In this document: positions 25,701-33,554 of the stretch, piece by piece
Layout: each line of letters starts with the position of its first letter
Position numbering within the stretch: position 1 is the stretch's first letter
Assembly (NCBI GenBank): GCA_021232515.1
Contig: JAJPOQ010000064.1
Span: 1 to 39,895 of the forward strand
Length of the DNA stretch: 39,895 nt
Direction of reading: 5' to 3'
DNA from: Lentisphaeraceae bacterium
GTDB taxonomy: Bacteria > Verrucomicrobiota > Lentisphaeria > Lentisphaerales > Lentisphaeraceae
Made by a program: the position numbers and the translations under genes
The notes under the pieces: generated by a model
Database searches by the model: none
What the model was told of the DNA's origin: nothing
Seen by the model: only the letters and a program-made list of their open reading frames with translations

Positions 25701-25958
25701 GCAGGTCAAAAAAGTACTTATGCTGAAAACCTCAAAAAGAAACAAGCAATTCTTGCTGAACTGAAATCTCAAAAAGCTTCAGGTACACCAGATTTTAGAA
25801 AGGTTAAAAGCCTTCAAAAAGATTGGCGTGCCGCTGGAGATGTAGCTAGAGAAGAAAGCAGAAGTATAAATAGTGAGTTCAAAGAAGTTTGTGACGCTAT
25901 TTATCAGTCATCGAAACAAGATGTTGAAGTTGAAGAAGAACAAGAAGTGCGCATCTAG
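22731..25958 (+). CDS. DUF349 repeat protein, large coiled-coil
   Basis: A 1075-residue, very charged, almost wholly helical protein. The N-terminus (MGLMDFFKPDFKHSDPRVRQ) resembles HEAT-like starts of DUF349 proteins. A coiled-coil Glu/Lys-rich region spans about 170-440. From about residue 450 to the end there are roughly eight DUF349 units spaced 70-110 residues apart, beginning near 450, 523, 602, 678, 759, 836, 948 and 1026. The core pattern is LQxxWKxIGPAP...ELWERFR...CDxFFxxRxExF. The family's function is not established to me; the repeat architecture suggests a scaffold or nucleic-acid/ribosome binder. AGGAG precedes the ATG. No clear terminator follows. Confidence 0.88.
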   Translation: MGLMDFFKPDFKHSDPRVRQKSIERITDLNIIAEVLQSDEDSNVRQTCLSSLDTIPKMKEVLSKLSGDVQAILDKQLHKAYFDSALKATSVDDAYLSELNDHQLSRVARESKDETIQEAAAARISDEKELSSVISNGSKKAAQVALEKINDREKLLKLEKSAKSKGVKNLVRKHYDHLFGEADRAEERRQAGLIKLEKIVKLLEGMSTLDDWSKLEDDYQVQQNRWQENVEFADEGLNARYKEACENCIQKRDEFRVKEEARLAKEKAVNERMEKRRSILQSINEAVEVIQEDEVDTLASFESQWAGIGEAEDQIEKEIDTKFKKAMSSFSSKQSVLKDLESKKESIKAGIEEVATSVTSLLDSQDFYEVTKQSKSLKSKLVSFSKNLPKDFTELYESTEAKLGELTEKIAKLKSEEEAKLKEVRDQYDAIIREVDQMEAQSKEKTERVKELQANFKALAKLPGKELDKLTQKFRKSCDAYFAKVKEAIEEREWNQFGNLTAKEKLIADLAALDSIEDPVELAKQIKEKQATWKTIGPVPAEKADEIWDRFKKTGDALYERCKEYYAEQDEVRQKNASAKEELCVKAEEHSASTDWKETAEALKGLQASWKEIGPAPRKQDKELWERFRAACDKFFNARKERFAAMDSNRVENTAKKQALVEEIEKALEMENARSASERIKELQKQWKEVGPAERDKEKELWTRFREVADQFFNRRRENFEQQQAFMEENAKSKVEMIAMLKEKLADLGDDADWTSLAQVFKQSQKSFRELPGAGFERDKQLKQELKETCDKFFTARNEHFDQLSNEDKENLSVKEEFCLKVELLAESSEWRDTAEELKSLQAEFKDLPSVNEKYDPIMYKRFNDICQTFFDRRREHFEEQDEKRQENLKKKKDLCIQLEKLAGVEYSSESDFSSVQDMAAQLQNAFDNNFGGHEETASPKSFKEASQEVRELQAAWKTIGPAPKAQSQEIWERFRTAADSFYEKRNEFFAGQKSTYAENLKKKQAILAELKSQKASGTPDFRKVKSLQKDWRAAGDVAREESRSINSEFKEVCDAIYQSSKQDVEVEEEQEVRI

Positions 25959-26003
25959 TTTACTTAATTATTTTTTTATTATAGAGACATTGTAAATAAC
26001 TAG

Positions 26004-26029
26004 CTGATAATTACATTCGGGATTATCAG
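26004..26029. promoter_or_regulatory. Perfect 8-base inverted repeat in the serA leader
   Basis: CTGATAAT (26004-26011) and ATTATCAG (26022-26029) flank a 10-base spacer, ending 30 bases before the serA start. No T-run follows, so it is not a terminator of the DUF349 gene. It could be an operator or a leader RNA hairpin. Confidence 0.5.
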
Positions 26030-26059
26030 GAGAAAAAACCCTTTTAAGGAAAACAAAAA

Positions 26060-27622
26060 ATGTTAGTTGTTATACCTACAAAACTTTCTACAGTTGCTGC
26101 GGATATCCTTGAAGATAATGGATACCAAGTCGTTCAACAAGCTGGTGCAGACCTAGCTGAACTTGCTAAAGAAAATCCTACAGCAACGGCAATGATCGTT
26201 CGTTCTGAGAAGATCACAGCTGAAGTTATTGACTCATTCCCAAATCTTAAAGTTATCGTTAGAGCTGGTGCTGGTTTCAATACTATCGACATCAAGTATG
26301 CTCGCAGCAAAGATATCGCTGTTATGAACACTCCAGGTGCAAACTCAAATGCTGTAGCTGAAGAAGTTATCGGTCTTATGCTTGCTGGTTGTCGTCACTT
26401 TTTACCTGCAGATGCTTCAACTAGAAGTGGTCTTTGGGAAAAAGCTAAATTCATGGGTACAGAGCTAACTGGTAAAACTGTTGGTATCCTTGGTTTTGGT
26501 AACATCGGTCAATTACTTGCTAAAAGACTTAAAGGTTTTGAAACAGACGTTCTTATCTACGACCCATATGTATCTCAAGACAAAGCGAGAGACTTCGGTG
26601 TAACTCTAGCAACGAAAGAAGAGATCTTCGATAAAGCTGACTTTATCTCTCTTCACATGCCAGCTACTGAAGAAACTAACAAGATCATTAACAAAGATCT
26701 TCTTAGCAGACTTAAGAGTGGTTCTGTTCTTGTTAATGGTGCTCGTGCTGAAATTCTTGATGAAGATGCACTTCGCGAAGTTAAGAAAGACAAGAAAATC
26801 ATTTTCTGTAATGATGTTTACATGAAAGATGCAGCGGGCGACAAGTCTTGCGCTGACATCGCTGACATCATGCTTCCTCACTTAGGTGCTAGTTCAGTTG
26901 AAGCAAACACAAACGCAGCTCGTATGGCTGGTAACCAAGTTGTTGGCTACCTTGAGCGCGGTATAACTACTCACGTTGTAAACAAAGCTGTCCCAGACGG
27001 TTTAAATCAGCAGTACCAAGAGCTTGCTTTTACGCTTGGTAATATCGCTCGTAACTTCCTAGGAACTGAAACTTCTCCACATGAGATTCAAGTTAGCTTC
27101 TACGGTAAACTAAACGATTTCAATAAATGGTTAATTCCTTCAGTTGTTGCTGGTATCAGCCACAATAAAGGTTTGATCGATCCAAATACAGCTGAGGCGT
27201 ACCTTGAAGAGAAAGGTATAGCTCTTAAGATCAGAGAAACTGACGAGTCTAAGAACTATGGCGACTCTATCACTGTTGATCTTATCCAAGGGACTCAGAG
27301 TCTTTCAAGAGTAAGTGTTAGAGGAACATTGGCAGAAGGAAATATCATTATTTCTAGAATCGCCGATTTCGACAAGCTTTACTATGAGCCAACTGGCCAC
27401 AGTGTTGTTTTTACTTACCAAGACCGTCCTGGTGTTTTAGCACAGATTACTCAGGCAATCGCAGCTGAAGGTATCAATATTGACGACATCCGTTCTCCTC
27501 ACAATGATAGCGGCAATAAGTCAATTGCAGTTCTTAAAGTGAACAAGTCTGTAAGCAGTGCAATCATTGAAAAAGTGAAGACTCAACTTAATTGTGAAGC
27601 TGGATTCCACTTTCACTCTTAA
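26060..27622 (+). CDS. serA: D-3-phosphoglycerate dehydrogenase, long form with ACT domain
   Basis: A 520-residue NAD-dependent enzyme that commits 3-phosphoglycerate to serine synthesis. The substrate and NAD domains carry IVRAGAGFNTID, GKTVGILGFGNIGQLLAKRL and VNGARAEILDEDAL (catalytic Arg region), and PHLGASSVEANTNAA (catalytic His). Residues about 310-440 form the intervening ASB-like domain. The last 80 residues form an ACT domain (VVFTYQDRPGVLAQITQAIAA then EGINIDDIRSPH), as in forms inhibited by serine. AAGGA lies 9 bases before the ATG. The gene is followed after 22 bases by the sulfatase-modifying-factor-like gene. Confidence 0.95.
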   Translation: MLVVIPTKLSTVAADILEDNGYQVVQQAGADLAELAKENPTATAMIVRSEKITAEVIDSFPNLKVIVRAGAGFNTIDIKYARSKDIAVMNTPGANSNAVAEEVIGLMLAGCRHFLPADASTRSGLWEKAKFMGTELTGKTVGILGFGNIGQLLAKRLKGFETDVLIYDPYVSQDKARDFGVTLATKEEIFDKADFISLHMPATEETNKIINKDLLSRLKSGSVLVNGARAEILDEDALREVKKDKKIIFCNDVYMKDAAGDKSCADIADIMLPHLGASSVEANTNAARMAGNQVVGYLERGITTHVVNKAVPDGLNQQYQELAFTLGNIARNFLGTETSPHEIQVSFYGKLNDFNKWLIPSVVAGISHNKGLIDPNTAEAYLEEKGIALKIRETDESKNYGDSITVDLIQGTQSLSRVSVRGTLAEGNIIISRIADFDKLYYEPTGHSVVFTYQDRPGVLAQITQAIAAEGINIDDIRSPHNDSGNKSIAVLKVNKSVSSAIIEKVKTQLNCEAGFHFHS

Positions 27623-27644
27623 AAACATGTGTTAAGTTTAAGTC

Positions 27645-28376
27645 ATGGCACTTAAATTTTTTAACACTGGTGAAATCATCAGGGATAACCTCGGACAAGA
27701 GTTCTGTTTTATCCCTGAAGGTACATTTATTGGTGGTGAGGATGGCAAAGAAGAAATGGAGACTAAAGCTCCCTTTTACCTTGGCCGTTCACCACTGACC
27801 AATGCATTATTCCATGCATTTCTAGCTGACACCGGCTATGACTATCCTGAAGAAGAACTTGAGGCTATGCGTCAAGTTTCACCCATGCCTGATTGTCCAG
27901 CAGTAAACTTAAGTTGGCTAGACGCCAAAGAAGTTTGTCGTTGGTTGAGAAAGAAAACAGGTCACTACTACAGCCTCCCTCAAAACGAAGAGTGGGAAAA
28001 AGCTGCTAGAAGTGATGACGGCAGAAAGTATCCTTGGGGAGATGAATTTCCAAATGATAAGTTAGCCTGCTTCAATCAATTAGAGTCTAAAACAACTTCA
28101 CAGATCGGCAACCGTCCAGATGGAGCAAGTCCATATGGTTGCTTAGACATGTCCGGTAACGTTTGGGAATGGTGTATTGATTCTTTTGATGACGAAAGAG
28201 ACCCGCATATTCTTAAAGGTGGTTCTTGGCAAAACCCTGAAGACTTTTTAGACGTTGGTCTGAAAACTTTTTCATTTCCTCCAGAAAAGAGAAGAGTTTA
28301 TATGGGAGTTAGACTTCTTTACCTTCCTCAAGGAGAAATGCTCGAGTACTACCAAAGCGCCTACAAAAATAATTAA
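27645..28376 (+). CDS. SUMF1/EgtB/PvdO-family protein without the FGE active-site cysteines
   Basis: A 243-residue protein with the formylglycine-generating-enzyme fold: GTFIGGEDGKEE, PVNLSW-like PAVNLSWLDAKEVCRWL, YSLPQNEEWEKAAR, YPWGDEFPNDKLACF, SPYGCLDMSGNVWEWCID and ILKGGSW. The C-terminal region after GGSW reads QNPEDFLDVGLKTFSFPPEKR, where true aerobic FGE has Cys residues and the RxxxR pattern; no Cys is present there. It is therefore likely a non-catalytic or differently acting member of this broad family. Substrates of such members in PVC bacteria are mostly unknown. The start ATG has only a weak upstream AAG. It is probably co-transcribed with serA. Confidence 0.85.
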   Translation: MALKFFNTGEIIRDNLGQEFCFIPEGTFIGGEDGKEEMETKAPFYLGRSPLTNALFHAFLADTGYDYPEEELEAMRQVSPMPDCPAVNLSWLDAKEVCRWLRKKTGHYYSLPQNEEWEKAARSDDGRKYPWGDEFPNDKLACFNQLESKTTSQIGNRPDGASPYGCLDMSGNVWEWCIDSFDDERDPHILKGGSWQNPEDFLDVGLKTFSFPPEKRRVYMGVRLLYLPQGEMLEYYQSAYKNN

Positions 28377-28456
28377 TCAATACTAAAGCCTGTCATTTTA
28401 TTCGCACATACTTAGTAGTAGTTTGTGAATGATATAAATTGTAAAAAGGTGTGCTT

Positions 28457-29728
28457 GTGAAAAAACTAGTATTTATAGTTTTTGGATTGTTATTTTTTCC
28501 CTTATTTGCTGAACTTAAAACTGCAGCTGATGTTCATCAACTTTTAGCAAACAAGAAACTTACTGCAGAGCAAAATGATCAGTTGCTTTCCTTTGCGAAA
28601 AAGAAATTCAAGAAGATTGATTTAAAAGATCCAAACCACCGTCCATCTATTCATAAAAATAAAGATGGTGGAGGAACTGTAGCTTGGTTTTTTGAAGCTA
28701 AAAGTGGCTCAAAGGTCGAGATCTTCGCCGAAAAGAAGCGTCATTGGCCAATGCGAGAAATCGGTCAATCTGGCATATATGTAGCCTCAGAAACATTCCC
28801 AAACTTCACATCGGTACACTTCCGTTATACAGTTAACGGCTTTAGGCATAAGATGGCGAAGTTCAATCGTTTTGGCTTTGAGTCATATACCTTTGGACCG
28901 ATGAGTCTGAAACAAGATGGAGTGCCTGAAGGTAAGCTCATTGAAATGGGCGTTTATAAAGCAACAGACGAATTCTTCAAAGGGACAGAGCGCAAGTGGT
29001 GGATATATGTTCCTGCACAGTACGATAAATCTGTTGAGGCGAAGTTAATTTTCTTCAATGATGGTGGTGGTTTTATCAAAGGCGAGGGCAATGCCAGCAC
29101 AGTGATGGATAACCTTATACATGCTAAAAAAATGCCGGTATCTATCGGAGTATTTGTGAATCCAGGCGAAATAAAAACGGCGAAGAGAACTATTCGAAAT
29201 CGCGGGAATGAGTATGATACGTGTACGCCAAAATTCGCAAACTTCCTTGAAAAAGAAATACTTCCGCAAGTTTACGAAAAATACAATGTATCAAAAAAGG
29301 CCGAAGACCACGTCATCTGTGGAAGTTCCTCAGGTGCTAGCTGTGCTTTCACTGCAGCATGGCATAGAAATGACTTGTTCAATAAAGTGGTTTCATTTGT
29401 AGGTTCATACTGCGACTTTAGACCAATAAATGACTATCCACTTAAAGACGGGGAAAAGTCTGAATACGGTCCTTTTAAAACGGCTCATGATTATCCAGCT
29501 CTTATCCGTAAAACAGTGCCAAATAAAAAGATAAAAATCTACCTTCAAGACGGTATAAATGATTTAGATAATACCTTAGGGAACTGGTATAAGAACAATG
29601 AAAGAATGGCAGATGCACTCGCATTTTCAGGCTATACTTTCAAGTTTAAATCAGGTAAAGGCATGCATAGTAAACGCCATGGTATGTCTATTTTACCCGA
29701 GATTCTTGAGTGGATTTGGCAAGAGTAG
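28457..29728 (+). CDS. Secreted alpha/beta-hydrolase esterase (enterochelin esterase / esterase D-like)
   Basis: A protein of about 423 residues. A signal peptide, MKKLVFIVFGLLFFPLFA, precedes the mature start at ELKTA. An N-terminal beta domain (about 60-140; WFFEAKSGSKVEIFAEKKRH) resembles the carbohydrate-binding/E-set module found before Fes-like esterases. The hydrolase follows: RKWWIYVPAQYD, IFFNDGGGFIKGEG (oxyanion region), CGSSSGASCAF (nucleophile Ser about 291), LQDGINDLDN (Asp) and MHSKRHG (His). Likely substrates are esters of sugars or siderophores in the periplasm or outside; this cannot be narrowed. GTG 28457 has AAAGG 7 bases upstream and is preferred over GTG 28451. Confidence 0.85.
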   Translation: MKKLVFIVFGLLFFPLFAELKTAADVHQLLANKKLTAEQNDQLLSFAKKKFKKIDLKDPNHRPSIHKNKDGGGTVAWFFEAKSGSKVEIFAEKKRHWPMREIGQSGIYVASETFPNFTSVHFRYTVNGFRHKMAKFNRFGFESYTFGPMSLKQDGVPEGKLIEMGVYKATDEFFKGTERKWWIYVPAQYDKSVEAKLIFFNDGGGFIKGEGNASTVMDNLIHAKKMPVSIGVFVNPGEIKTAKRTIRNRGNEYDTCTPKFANFLEKEILPQVYEKYNVSKKAEDHVICGSSSGASCAFTAAWHRNDLFNKVVSFVGSYCDFRPINDYPLKDGEKSEYGPFKTAHDYPALIRKTVPNKKIKIYLQDGINDLDNTLGNWYKNNERMADALAFSGYTFKFKSGKGMHSKRHGMSILPEILEWIWQE

Positions 29729-29736
29729 AAAAGTTG

Positions 29737-29762
29737 TAAATAGATTTACTTTGGTCTATTTA
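29737..29762 (+). other. AT-rich inverted repeat after the esterase gene, possible weak terminator
   Basis: TAAATAGA (29737-29744) and TCTATTTA (29755-29762) form a perfect 8-base stem over a 10-base loop, eight bases after the esterase stop. The T-tail is poor (TTATTACT). Confidence 0.4.
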
Positions 29763-29866
29763 TTATTACTCCCAAAAAACATATAATTGTGTCTACGTAT
29801 ATACTATAAACTTGGGCTCACTTTAATATGAGGTGATTCAAAGTTATTTTTTGGTGACGGAGACGT

Positions 29867-30397
29867 ATGAAAATTCGACTATATTTACTAGTGACTTGTC
29901 TTGCCTTTTTTGGCTCAAGTCACAAGGGTTTTTCTGGTATTGAAGGAGAGTACCAGTTAAAAGCCAAGTATCTATGTGTCTTCCTCAAGTACGTTACATT
30001 TCCAAATGACCGAGAAAAGTATCATATAGGAGTCCTCGGCAAAAACCCTTTTAAGGGTTCCCTGCGAAAGTTTGAGGATCAGTTATTTAATGGCAAAAAG
30101 ATTAAAATTCATTTTTTCGGTAAAGATGTAGCTAGGGCGAATAAACAAAAGTGTGACATCCTTTATATCTCTTCATCAGAAGTTCATAATCAAAAGAATT
30201 ATCTTGAGAAGTTAAATACAACTAAAACGATGACCGTTGGTGATAACAAATGGTTTTTGAATTCTGGTGGTATGTTAAATTTGGTTCTCAAAGACTTAAA
30301 AGTTCGTTGGGAGCTTAATCCAGATAAATTGTCTGATGCTGACTTTAAAGTATCATCGAAAATTTTCAGATTGGCAGCAAATAGGCCGACAGAATGA
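29867..30397 (+). CDS. YfiR-like (DUF4154) periplasmic protein
   Basis: A 176-residue protein with a signal peptide (MKIRLYLLVTCLAFFGSSHK, cleavage about residue 23). It is followed by the YfiR/DUF4154 pattern: GEYQLKAKYLCVFLKYVTFP, YHIGVLGKNPF, LFNGKKIKIHFFGKDV, CDILYISSSE, KTMTVGD and GGMLNLVLKDLKVRWELNPD. In Pseudomonas aeruginosa YfiR is a periplasmic repressor of the diguanylate cyclase YfiN. Here it overlaps by ATGA the start of a membrane hybrid histidine kinase, so it probably regulates that kinase's periplasmic sensor. That link is inference from gene order and the family. Confidence 0.85.
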   Translation: MKIRLYLLVTCLAFFGSSHKGFSGIEGEYQLKAKYLCVFLKYVTFPNDREKYHIGVLGKNPFKGSLRKFEDQLFNGKKIKIHFFGKDVARANKQKCDILYISSSEVHNQKNYLEKLNTTKTMTVGDNKWFLNSGGMLNLVLKDLKVRWELNPDKLSDADFKVSSKIFRLAANRPTE

Positions 30398-32658
30398 GCG
30401 ATGAGAGCAGAAAGTCACTAAGGCACCGATTAATTTTGATGATTACATCATTGATCAGTATCGCAGTGATCATGGCTTGTACAATTCTACTGACTCATCT
30501 TTATAAAAATCAGCATCGAGACCTTGAGGAAAAACTGTCTATCCTTGCGGATGTCTTATTGGAAAATGCGAGTGCCTCTCTTGAGTTTAGTGATAAAGGC
30601 GATGCAAGTAGTGTACTCAAAACATTGAAGGGTGTTGAGGGAATAGAGCAGGCAGTATTTTATTTAAATGACAAACTTTTTGTATCTCACACTTTTGCAG
30701 ATAACAAAGTTGCTAAAGACTTAGATATAAGCAAAACTGATTTACATATTTCCTACTACCAAAATAAGGTTCAGGTGAAATCTACTCTCACTTTAGACCC
30801 TCAAAATGAGGCAAGTATTGTCATCGTCACAAATCTAAATCATTTAACAAGTGGCTTTTATGAAGATGTTTTTATGACTTTAGGCGTTGTCTTTTTTGTG
30901 ATTGTTATAACGCTAGTTCTAGCGGTGAAACTACAGCGTTCAGTAACAGCTCCCATTGTTGAACTTTCTAAAGCAGCTCGGTATATCTCAGAATATGAAG
31001 ATTTTACTTATAGAACTAAGAGCTTTGAGAATGATGAAATTGGCGATTTAACAAATGCTTTTAACCATATGTTATCTCAGATTGAGAAACGAACTAAAGA
31101 TCTACTTATCGAAAGACAAAATGCTGAAGATAAAGCACAAGAAGCGATAGAAGCACAAAAGAAAGTTGTTGAAGAGTCAAAGTCTAGAAAAGAAGCTGAA
31201 GTTGCGAGTAGAATGAAGAGTGAGTTTTTGGCAAATATGTCGCATGAAATTCGTACGCCGATGAATTCAATTTTAGGTTTTAGTGAGCTTTTAACGAAAG
31301 AAGTGAATGGTTCAAAAGCAATCAACTATTTGAATTCCATCAATGCTAGTGGTCGCTCATTGATGAATCTTATAGATGATATATTAGACCTTTCTAAAGT
31401 TGAAGCAGGCAAACTTGAGTTAAAATACACAACCTTCAATGTTAGAATGTTTGTAAATGACTTTGCCGATATTTTTAAGCAGAAGCTTCAACAAAAAGAA
31501 ATTCATTTTTCGACCGAAGTCGCTGAAGAAGTGCCTGAGTTTATAAGTTTGGATGAAACAAGACTTCGCCAAATTTTATTTAATCTCATAGGTAACGCAG
31601 TGAAGTTTACAGACAAAGGTTTCATAAAATTGAAGCTCGCGGCTGAGGTTGAAAAGGACAAATGCTCTCTGTCTCTGTCGGTAGAAGATAGCGGTATTGG
31701 TATCGAAGAAGAGCACCTAGAGAAGATCTTTGGTTCGTTTGAGCAAGCCTCGGTTCAGACTTCTGTTAAGTATGGAGGAACAGGTCTAGGCTTAGCTATA
31801 TGTAAAAAGCTTATGGAGTTACTCGGAGGTGAGATCTCTGTAAAGTCTGAAATAAATAAAGGGACAATATTCACGATTAAGCTTAGCGATGTAAAAATAG
31901 AAAAAGGCGTCACTAAAAAATCTGTATATGAGTTGCCAACCAGAAACTATACATTCTTACCTGCAACGATTTTAGTTGTGGATGACATAGCGCTAAATCG
32001 CGAACTGATGATTGAACACCTTGCGGAGTTTCCATTTAAAATTATAGAAGCAGCAGATGGTAAGGAAGCCTTAGATAAGTTATCTCAAGAGAAGATAGAC
32101 CTTGTGTTTATGGATATGAAAATGCCTGAGATGGATGGCTATACAGCGACCCGAAAGGCTAAAGAACTTTCATCTACTTGTGAGATTCCTATTGTTGCTT
32201 GTACTGCTTCGGCAATGAAAGAAAATGAAGAATTGATTCGAGAGATCTGCGATGGGTTTCTTAAAAAGCCTTATTCAGAAATGGAACTTTTTGAAGAGAT
32301 GTCGAAGTTTCTTAAGCACAGTCTGAGTGATTTTGATGAAAAGGAAGAAATAGACTCTCAAATTAGAAAGTTAAATGCAGAAGAAAGAGTGATCTTAGAA
32401 TCAATTATTGGTAAATTGAGAGAGCTATTGCCAAAAGTTGCACAAGCGATAGATACTATGACAGTAAATGAACTTCAGGAAATACTTGAATCCGTCAGGA
32501 AGCTCTCTAAGTATCTGAGTATATCAGACCTTAATGTATGGGTAAGAACTTACGCAGAAAGTTTGAATAACTTTGAACTGGGAGTCATTACTGAACTGCT
32601 TAAAGATTTTTCAGGTTTGATCTCTACTTTAGATAAACTAAAGGATAAAATTAATTAA
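30394..32658 (+). CDS. Membrane hybrid histidine kinase with CHASE8-like sensor and receiver domain
   Basis: A 754-residue sensor kinase. TM1 is at about 10-33; a periplasmic region (about 35-155) has LSILADVLLENASASLEFSD followed by LKTLKGVEGIEQAVFY, resembling the CHASE8 sensor of YfiN. TM2 is at about 158-180, then a HAMP (about 183-236). A coiled linker follows, then HisKA with EFLANMSHEIRTPMNSILGF (His284). HATPase_c (about 385-495) carries NLIGNAVKF, DSGIGI and GTGLGLAI. A receiver domain starts near 523 with ILVVDDIALNREL and has the phospho-acceptor in LVFMDMKMPEMDGY (Asp574) and KKPYSE. A helical tail of about 110 residues has no domain I recognise. No separate response regulator or DNA-binding output is adjacent. 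Coupled to the YfiR-like gene. Confidence 0.92.
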   Translation: MSDESRKSLRHRLILMITSLISIAVIMACTILLTHLYKNQHRDLEEKLSILADVLLENASASLEFSDKGDASSVLKTLKGVEGIEQAVFYLNDKLFVSHTFADNKVAKDLDISKTDLHISYYQNKVQVKSTLTLDPQNEASIVIVTNLNHLTSGFYEDVFMTLGVVFFVIVITLVLAVKLQRSVTAPIVELSKAARYISEYEDFTYRTKSFENDEIGDLTNAFNHMLSQIEKRTKDLLIERQNAEDKAQEAIEAQKKVVEESKSRKEAEVASRMKSEFLANMSHEIRTPMNSILGFSELLTKEVNGSKAINYLNSINASGRSLMNLIDDILDLSKVEAGKLELKYTTFNVRMFVNDFADIFKQKLQQKEIHFSTEVAEEVPEFISLDETRLRQILFNLIGNAVKFTDKGFIKLKLAAEVEKDKCSLSLSVEDSGIGIEEEHLEKIFGSFEQASVQTSVKYGGTGLGLAICKKLMELLGGEISVKSEINKGTIFTIKLSDVKIEKGVTKKSVYELPTRNYTFLPATILVVDDIALNRELMIEHLAEFPFKIIEAADGKEALDKLSQEKIDLVFMDMKMPEMDGYTATRKAKELSSTCEIPIVACTASAMKENEELIREICDGFLKKPYSEMELFEEMSKFLKHSLSDFDEKEEIDSQIRKLNAEERVILESIIGKLRELLPKVAQAIDTMTVNELQEILESVRKLSKYLSISDLNVWVRTYAESLNNFELGVITELLKDFSGLISTLDKLKDKIN

Positions 32659-32675
32659 CATCTTAGTAGAAGAAT

Positions 32676-32701
32676 GACAGGATATGAATCCTGTCTATTT
32701 T
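32676..32701 (+). terminator. Terminator hairpin after the histidine kinase gene
   Basis: GACAGGAT (32676-32683) pairs perfectly with ATCCTGTC (32688-32695) around loop ATGA, followed by TATTTT. It separates the kinase from the convergent unknown gene and could serve both. Confidence 0.7.
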
Positions 32702-32721
32702 ATATCTCTAAGTTCAAAGAC

Positions 32722-33351
32722 TTAAGCAGAGATCCATTCTGATTCGTGCCAGCTAACATTGTATTCTGTACGAATATGTATGCCATTTAAAGTGTAAAGT
32801 TTCTTTTCTAACTCATTGAAAGCCCAAAGCGCAGTTTGGTAGAAAGAGGTGTCGCTTAGTTCACCTTGAGGGATTTCAGAGAGTCCGATATGAGTTAATC
32901 CATCAGAAATAGCAACTTGTTGCAGGATACACAAAAATAAAACACTCTTGTTTGGTAGCTTACTTAGTTCAGCTAAAAATGAATTCTTTCTGTATTTATC
33001 AAAGTCTGCTTCAGCAGGCAACTCTTCAGCGTAGCTACGAATTAATTTTGCGAAATCCAGAAGTCTAAATGGATCCATGAAAATGATTTTTTGCTTACTA
33101 TCGAAGTAGGAAGAGCGGATGAACTCTTCATTTTCTGGTTCATAGACAAATTTAAAGCCTATCTCGCCAAATTGCTCATAGTCAATCATGAGTAGTTGGC
33201 CTAGTTCAGCTATGATTGTTTCAACATCTGGCTTACTCAAAAGTTCATTTACAGTCGAAGCCACATCTTCTTGAGATTTCTTACCATCTGTAAGTTGTTG
33301 GTGTAATTTTTCAATCTGTTGCCAGATAGTTGCGAAAGTTCTTTTTGCCAT
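32722..33351 (-). CDS. Hypothetical protein, unknown family
   Basis: A 209-residue soluble protein with no signal peptide and no membrane helix. I recognise no domain. It is mostly helical at the N-terminus (MAKRTFATIWQQIEKLHQQL), with acidic segments (FVYEPENEEFIRSSYFDSKQ, YAEELPAEADFDKYRKN). There is one Cys. The compact middle reads LPNKSVLFLCILQQVAISDG. It is flanked by a terminator on the 3' side and transcribed away from the ispB operon. It may be lineage-restricted. ORF length, uniform codon use and isolation as the only long frame here support it being real. Confidence 0.65.
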   Translation of the reverse strand: MAKRTFATIWQQIEKLHQQLTDGKKSQEDVASTVNELLSKPDVETIIAELGQLLMIDYEQFGEIGFKFVYEPENEEFIRSSYFDSKQKIIFMDPFRLLDFAKLIRSYAEELPAEADFDKYRKNSFLAELSKLPNKSVLFLCILQQVAISDGLTHIGLSEIPQGELSDTSFYQTALWAFNELEKKLYTLNGIHIRTEYNVSWHESEWISA

Positions 33352-33554
33352 AGCTGTGTATTAGTCGTCTCTAAAAATTTTGTTAAAATCTGAAAAAGGT
33401 CACTAAAATAGCCCGTCAATAGATATAATGCAATGAGAGGGAAAAAGTTTGAGAACTATACTCTGTTTGAATGGATTGCAGCTTAAAGTATGAACTGTTT
33501 TTACTTTCTTGGGCGAATATTTGGTATTAAGTGTCAAAAACCTCTAGGGTACTC

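Noticed and set aside
24080-25958. Possible DNA-level tandem repeat
   Set aside because: The repetition is at the protein level (DUF349 units) with diverged codons; no near-identical DNA copies seen.
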